Source of the DNA: Mesorhizobium xinjiangense
GTDB lineage: Bacteria > Pseudomonadota > Alphaproteobacteria > Rhizobiales > Rhizobiaceae
Assembly: GCF_009749525.1 (NCBI RefSeq)
Contig: NZ_WOAC01000015.1
Coordinates: 62,001 to 126,000 of the forward strand
Length of the DNA: 64,000 bases
Reading direction: 5' to 3'
Shown: one piece after another, positions 59,922-64,000 of the stretch
Position numbering within the stretch: position 1 is the first letter of the stretch
Layout: every line of letters begins with the position of its first letter
The notes under the pieces: generated by a model
What the model was told of the DNA's origin: nothing
Seen by the model: the letters and a program-made list of their open reading frames with translations, nothing else
Database searches by the model: none
Made by a program: the position numbers and the translations under genes

Positions 59922-60764
59922 CTATTTGCCGCGCCGCGCCAGGCGCGGATTGAGGGCATCGTTGAGGCCCTCGCCGATGAGGTTGAGCGCCAGGACCGTC
60001 AGGAGAATGGCGACACCGGGAAAGAAGGACAGCCACCAGGCCTGGCGGATCACCGTGCGTGCGGCGCCGATCATGTAGCCCCAGGACATCATGTTGGGAT
60101 CGCCCAGCCCCATGAAGGAGAGCGCGGACTCCAGCAGGATAGCCGTCGCCACCATCAGGGAAGCCAGCACGATGATCGGCGAAATCGTGTTCGGCAACAC
60201 CTGGCGCAGGATGATCGTCAGATTCGACTGGCCGGACAGGATCGCCGCCTCGACATATTCGCGCGAGCGCAGCGACAGGACCTCGCCGCGCACCAGGCGC
60301 GCCACCGGCGGCCAGCTCACAATGGCGATGGCCGCGATGATGGAGTAGATCGATGGCTGGAAGATCGCCACCAGGACGATCGCCAGCGCAAAGCTCGGCA
60401 CGGTCTGGAAGAACTCGGTAAAGCGCATCAGTGCGTCGTCCACCCAGCCGCCGAAATAGCCAGCGAGCGCGCCCATCGGAATGCCGATCAGGAGAGCGGC
60501 GAGCGTGGAGACGAGGCCCACCAGCAGCGACACCTGAGCGCCATAGGCCAGCCCTGAAAGCACGTCGCGTCCGAGCGCGTCGGTGCCCAGCGGATACTGA
60601 TCCATGGAAAAAGGCGGCAGGAAGGGCCGCTGCACCATGCGCCAGGGCGATTGCGGCAGGAGCAACGGCGCCAGGATCGCCACGACAAGCACGACGACGA
60701 GGATGGCCACCCCGATGACGGCGCCGCGATTGCGGGAAAAGCGTTTCCAGAAATCCGCCATCAC
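59922..60764 (-). CDS. Peptide-type ABC transporter permease (DppC-like)
   Basis: The 280-residue permease has six hydrophobic segments. The family signature is EYVEAAILSGQSNLTIILRQVLPNTISPIIV, and DALGRDVLSGLAYGAQVSLLVGL is present as in DppC/OppC. It has the usual extended N-terminus of the DppC type. Its start overlaps the stop of the partner permease (ATGA). Confidence 0.92.
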   Translation of the reverse strand: MMADFWKRFSRNRGAVIGVAILVVVLVVAILAPLLLPQSPWRMVQRPFLPPFSMDQYPLGTDALGRDVLSGLAYGAQVSLLVGLVSTLAALLIGIPMGALAGYFGGWVDDALMRFTEFFQTVPSFALAIVLVAIFQPSIYSIIAAIAIVSWPPVARLVRGEVLSLRSREYVEAAILSGQSNLTIILRQVLPNTISPIIVLASLMVATAILLESALSFMGLGDPNMMSWGYMIGAARTVIRQAWWLSFFPGVAILLTVLALNLIGEGLNDALNPRLARRGK

Positions 60765-61726
60765 GCCACCCTTATGCGCGGATCGACGACACGGTATAAG
60801 ATGTCGGTGACCAGGTTGAACAGAAGCACCATGGCGGCGGAGACGAAGAACACGCCGAGCAGCAGGTTGTAGTCGCGCTGGGCCAGCGCCTCGAACATCA
60901 GCCGGCCGATGCCGGGCCAGGCAAAGACGGTCTCCGTCAACACCGCGCCGCCGACAAGCTGCCCCGCCTGCAGGCCGGCCAGCGTGACGACCGGCAGCAT
61001 GGCGTTGCGGAAGATGTGGCGGCGCTGAATGATCGACGGCTTCAGACCCTTGGCGCGCGCCGTCTTGACGAAATCGAGCTGGCTCACCTCCAGCATGGAG
61101 GCGCGCGTCATGCGCATGTAGACGGCCATGAAGAACAGGCCGAGCGTGGCGGCCGGCAGGATCAGGTGCTTGCCGATGTCGAGCGCGCGGGCAAAGCCGG
61201 TGTAGTTCGCCCCAACGGTTTCATAACCGAAGCCAGGCAGCCAGTTGAGATAGACTGAAAACAGGAGCACGGCCATGAGCGCCGCCCAGAACAGAGGCGT
61301 CGCATAGAACAACAGCGCCAGCGAAGAGATCAGCGTGTCCGACCACTTGCCGACCCGCGCCGAGGCGAGCACGCCGGCCAGCGTGCCGAGAAACAGCGAA
61401 ATGATGAAGGCACTGACGGTCAAAAGCAGCGTCGCGGGCAGGCGCTGGAAGATGAGATCGGCCACCGGCATCTGCTGGCGATAGGAATAGCCGAGATCAA
61501 GCTGGATCACGCCCTTCAGATAGATCCCGAGCTGGACGAGAAGCGGCTTGTCGAGACCGAACTGCTCGCGCAGCTGCGCGATGAATTTGGCGTCGGCCGC
61601 GCCCGCCTCGCCGGCCATGACGGCCGCGGGGTCGCCGGGCGCGGCGTGGATGAGGAAGAAGTTGAGCGTCAGGATAGCGATCAGGATGATCGCCGCCTTG
61701 CCCAAGCGCATGAGTATGAAACGTAG
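60761..61726 (-). CDS. Peptide-type ABC transporter permease (DppB-like)
   Basis: The 321-residue permease has six hydrophobic segments and the DppB/OppB features LNFFLIHAAPGDPA near the start, YLKGVIQLDLGYSYRQQMPVADLIFQRLPATLLLT, and DFVKTARAKGLKPSIIQRRHIFRNAMLPVVTL. The start is taken as the ATG at 61726. It is separated from the substrate-binding protein gene by a 158-bp palindromic repeat. Confidence 0.92.
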   Translation of the reverse strand, partial: LRFILMRLGKAAIILIAILTLNFFLIHAAPGDPAAVMAGEAGAADAKFIAQLREQFGLDKPLLVQLGIYLKGVIQLDLGYSYRQQMPVADLIFQRLPATLLLTVSAFIISLFLGTLAGVLASARVGKWSDTLISSLALLFYATPLFWAALMAVLLFSVYLNWLPGFGYETVGANYTGFARALDIGKHLILPAATLGLFFMAVYMRMTRASMLEVSQLDFVKTARAKGLKPSIIQRRHIFRNAMLPVVTLAGLQAGQLVGGAVLTETVFAWPGIGRLMFEALAQRDYNLLLGVFFVSAAMVLLFNLVTDILYRVVDPRIRVA

Positions 61727-61782
61727 CATGGGTATCCGGCTCAAGCCTCACTGGTGGCTAACTTCGACGACCAGCGCTTGTC

Positions 61783-61940
61783 ACACCCCCTCTGCCCTGC
61801 CGGGCATCTCCCCTCAAGGGGGGAGATTGGCTGTCGTGTCTGCCTTCGCCAGTCTTCAAATGTCGCAGGACAAGCGCAAACGGCCATGAAGGCTAATCTC
61901 CCCCTTGAGGGGGAGATGTCCGGCAGGACAGAGGGGGTGT
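61783..61940. repeat. 158-bp palindromic repeat (Rhizobiales intergenic element)
   Basis: Two outer arms of about 50 bases (61783-61831 and 61892-61940) are imperfect inverted repeats of each other, both beginning with ACACCCCCTCTG and containing CTCCCCCTTGAGGGGGAG-type inner palindromes. They flank a 60-base middle without a gene. Repeats of this type are common between genes in Phyllobacteriaceae-like genomes. It lies between the substrate-binding protein and permease genes, where such hairpins often reduce downstream expression. Confidence 0.85.
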
Positions 61941-61971
61941 AAAGGCGCAAACTCAAACAGATCCGCCTATC

Positions 61972-63519
61972 TCACTCCTCGATATAGGCGTCCTTGAACC
62001 CGTCATTGACGCCGATGGCGGTGGTGACGAGATCCTTCACGTTGCAGCGGTAGATGGTCGGAAAGCCGAGCTCCAGGAGCCACGCCACCGGCACGTCATC
62101 GACGAGCTTCTGCTGCACTTGCGTGTAGAGCTCCTGGCGCTCCTCGTCCGTCACGGCCACTGCGGCCTTGTCGAACAGTGCGTCCACGTCCGCATTCTCG
62201 TAGCCCTCGACATTGTTCCACTGAGAACCCTTGGCGATGTTGGTCGAGATGTAGCTGCGCGCCACGCCCAGCGCCGGATCGCCATACTGGTAGAGATAGG
62301 TAAACGCCATGTCGTAGTCCCACTCGGCCAGCTTCTGGTTCCAGCCGGCGACATCGGTGGAGACGATCTCGACATTGACGCCCACCTCCTCGAGGTTCTG
62401 CTTCACGGCCTCGGCCCAGCGCTGCCAGGTCTCGCCATAAGGCAGCGGCAGGAGACGCACGGTCTCGCCGTCATAGCCCATCTCGTCGAGCAGGGCCTTC
62501 GCCTTCTCGGGATCGTAGTCGTATTGCGTCACCTCATCGCTGTAGAAGCGCGTCGAGGAAGAGACCGGGCCGGTCGCCACCTTGCCGAGCCCGTTCCACA
62601 GGGCATCGCGGGCAAAGTCGCGGTCCATGGCGTACATGACCGCCTGGCGGAAGCGCGCGTCGGCCGTCGGCCCCTCGCGATTGTTCAGCCACATCCAGGA
62701 GTGCGGGCCGAAATATTCCCAGCCCTTGTCGGTGATGCAGGTGTTTTCCATGTCGGCGACGCGCTGCACATCGAAATTCTCGATGGAGCCGCCGGGAAGG
62801 ATGTCCACCACGCCCGTCTCATAGGCGACGGCGCGCGAGGCGGCATCGGGGATCACGTGCCAGTAGATCTCGTCGAGATAGGGCTTGCCCTCCTCGTAAT
62901 AGTCCTCGTTCCTGGTCAACAGGATATGCGATCCCTTGACCCATTCGGTGAACTTGAAGGGGCCAGTGCCGATCGGCGTGTTGTTGGCCGGATTGTTGTT
63001 GTAATCCGTGCCCTCGTAGATGTGCTTGGGGATTATCGGCATGGTGCCGGCCTCGAAAATGCCGAGGAACGGACCGAAGGGCTGCTTCAGCTTGAAGACG
63101 ACAGTGGTGTCGTCGGGCGCGGTGATCGATTCGACATGTTCGAGCGAGGTGCGCAGGCGCGCATGTGTCTCGCGCAGGAAGACATCCGCCGAGAATACAA
63201 CGTCGGCCGAGGTGAAGGGCTCGCCGTCATGCCATTTGACATTGTCGTGCAAGTGAAAGGTGTAGGTCAGCCCGTCGTCGGAAACCTCCCAGGACTTGGC
63301 GAGCTGCGGCATGGGCTGGAGCTTCTCGTCATAGCGCAGCAAACCCTCGTAGATCTGACCGGCGACCATCTGGGTCGGGCCGTTCTGCACCAGGCCCATC
63401 ATCAGGCTCGGCGGCTCGGGCTGGATGACGACGTTGGCGCGCCCGCCCATGACGGGCTCGGCATGAAGCGCGGTGGAAACCAGAAATGCGGCGGCGAATG
63501 GCACCAGTTTTTTCAGCAT
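61972..63519 (-). CDS. Peptide-type ABC transporter substrate-binding protein
   Basis: The 515-residue protein has a signal peptide (LKKLVPFAAAFLVSTALHAE) and the fold of the DppA/OppA family (PPSLMMGLVQNGPTQMVAGQIYEGLLRYDEKLQPMPQLAKSWEVSDDGLTYTFHLHDNVKWHDGEPFTSADVVFS). This family binds peptides and many other compounds, such as nickel chelates, glycosides and opines, so the ligand cannot be named from sequence. It is the receptor of the importer encoded downstream. Confidence 0.92.
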   Translation of the reverse strand: MLKKLVPFAAAFLVSTALHAEPVMGGRANVVIQPEPPSLMMGLVQNGPTQMVAGQIYEGLLRYDEKLQPMPQLAKSWEVSDDGLTYTFHLHDNVKWHDGEPFTSADVVFSADVFLRETHARLRTSLEHVESITAPDDTTVVFKLKQPFGPFLGIFEAGTMPIIPKHIYEGTDYNNNPANNTPIGTGPFKFTEWVKGSHILLTRNEDYYEEGKPYLDEIYWHVIPDAASRAVAYETGVVDILPGGSIENFDVQRVADMENTCITDKGWEYFGPHSWMWLNNREGPTADARFRQAVMYAMDRDFARDALWNGLGKVATGPVSSSTRFYSDEVTQYDYDPEKAKALLDEMGYDGETVRLLPLPYGETWQRWAEAVKQNLEEVGVNVEIVSTDVAGWNQKLAEWDYDMAFTYLYQYGDPALGVARSYISTNIAKGSQWNNVEGYENADVDALFDKAAVAVTDEERQELYTQVQQKLVDDVPVAWLLELGFPTIYRCNVKDLVTTAIGVNDGFKDAYIEE

Positions 63520-63601
63520 GGCTTGTCGTTCCCCTTGGTGGTTTTGGCAGTCGGGCTTTTCTCCTCTTGGCCTGCCGGGACTTTGGCTACTTATTGCGGA
63601 C

Positions 63602-64000
63602 TCATGTCACGAGATCCGGATAGTGCTTGATGGCCAGGCGCTCGAAGGCGTCCCATTGCGGGTCGGGCTTGTTGCCCGTGTGGTGCTTGTCCCAGCCCTC
63701 GTACTGACGGGCGGTCTTCTCGGCCAGTTCCTCGCCGACCTTCAGCGGCGTGCCGCCCGACGACATGATGGCAAGCTGCGCGCGGCAGGCCCGCTCCAGG
63801 TTGAACATGAGCGCGAATGCCTCGCCCACGGTGCGTCCGCAGGTCATGAGACCGTGATTGCGCAGCACCATGATATTGTGATCGCCGAGATCGGCCACCA
63901 GCCGCTCGCGTTCGCTCAAGTCCAGCGCGATGCCCTCATAGTCGTGGAAGGCAGTGCGGTTATGGAACTGCAGCGACCATTGATTGAGCGGCAGGATGCC
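63602..64000 (-). CDS. Class II aldolase/adducin-family protein, C-terminal part
   Basis: The minus-strand frame runs open to the window edge, with 132 codons visible before the stop at 63602. It contains the second half of a class II aldolase domain (NHGLMTCGRTVGEAFALMFNLERACRAQ) with the metal-ligand histidine in RNHGLM. The N-terminal part with HxH and the rest of the gene lie right of the window. Class II aldolases of this type cleave sugar phosphates or act as decarboxylases; some are only binding proteins. It is 82 bases upstream of the substrate-binding protein gene and could belong to the same operon. Confidence 0.85.
   Translation of the reverse strand, partial: GILPLNQWSLQFHNRTAFHDYEGIALDLSERERLVADLGDHNIMVLRNHGLMTCGRTVGEAFALMFNLERACRAQLAIMSSGGTPLKVGEELAEKTARQYEGWDKHHTGNKPDPQWDAFERLAIKHYPDLVT

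Overview
The window comes from a high-GC alphaproteobacterium of the order Hyphomicrobiales (Rhizobiales), most likely the Phyllobacteriaceae/Mesorhizobium-Nitratireductor neighbourhood. Signs of this are the gene order rlpA - D,D-carboxypeptidase - tmk - holB - metG - tatD - MBL hydrolase, the LexA-boxed imuA-imuB-dnaE2 cassette, a NasS/NasT-type nitrate assimilation locus, and a Rhizobiales-style palindromic repeat (61783-61940). The genus is an inference; no rRNA gene is present.

Layout. 1-411: the start of a leftward CoxS-type [2Fe-2S] subunit gene, then tRNA-Thr(CGT). 440-14033: a 13.6-kb integrated element bounded by a 49-bp direct repeat of the tRNA-Thr 3' half. It has its own tyrosine integrase, two AlpA/excisionase-like regulators, a P-loop replication ATPase next to an iteron-rich AT-rich putative origin, a set of small coupled phage-like genes, and one recognisable virion gene, a tail tape measure protein. 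No capsid, portal, terminase or lysis gene is recognisable. An AT-rich GHKL ATPase gene sits as cargo beside the integrase. I read it as a phage-satellite-like element and as the most novel system here.

14041-25308: a Fic protein, then the leftward assimilatory nitrate/nitrite operon narK-nirB-nirD-nasA, with a BrnT/XRE toxin-antitoxin pair inserted on the opposite strand between nirB and nirD. The operon has a -24/-12 (sigma54) promoter and a leader with two hexaloop hairpins overlapping an intrinsic terminator. This is the expected target of the ANTAR antiterminator NasT, encoded with its nitrate sensor NasS just upstream.

25479-41505: an adenylate cyclase/TPR protein, the SOS mutagenesis cassette, and a leftward housekeeping block (ybaK, MBL phosphodiesterase, tatD, metG, holB, tmk, PBP5-like carboxypeptidase, rlpA), ending at tRNA-Ser(TGA). 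41506-45924: an EF-hand protein, small lipoproteins, an AraC regulator and a BCCT osmolyte transporter.

45971-53323: a branched-chain-type ABC importer operon (livK-G-F-H-M) ending in a GMC oxidoreductase, with a divergent LysR regulator. 53526-64000: a long leftward cluster (class II aldolase, peptide-type ABC importer, M20 deacylase, GhrA-like dehydrogenase, acetylpolyamine-amidohydrolase-like enzyme, class III transaminase) that looks like an uptake and catabolic route for an acylated amine or peptide-like compound. A 101-bp palindromic repeat occurs twice (39770 and 53400).
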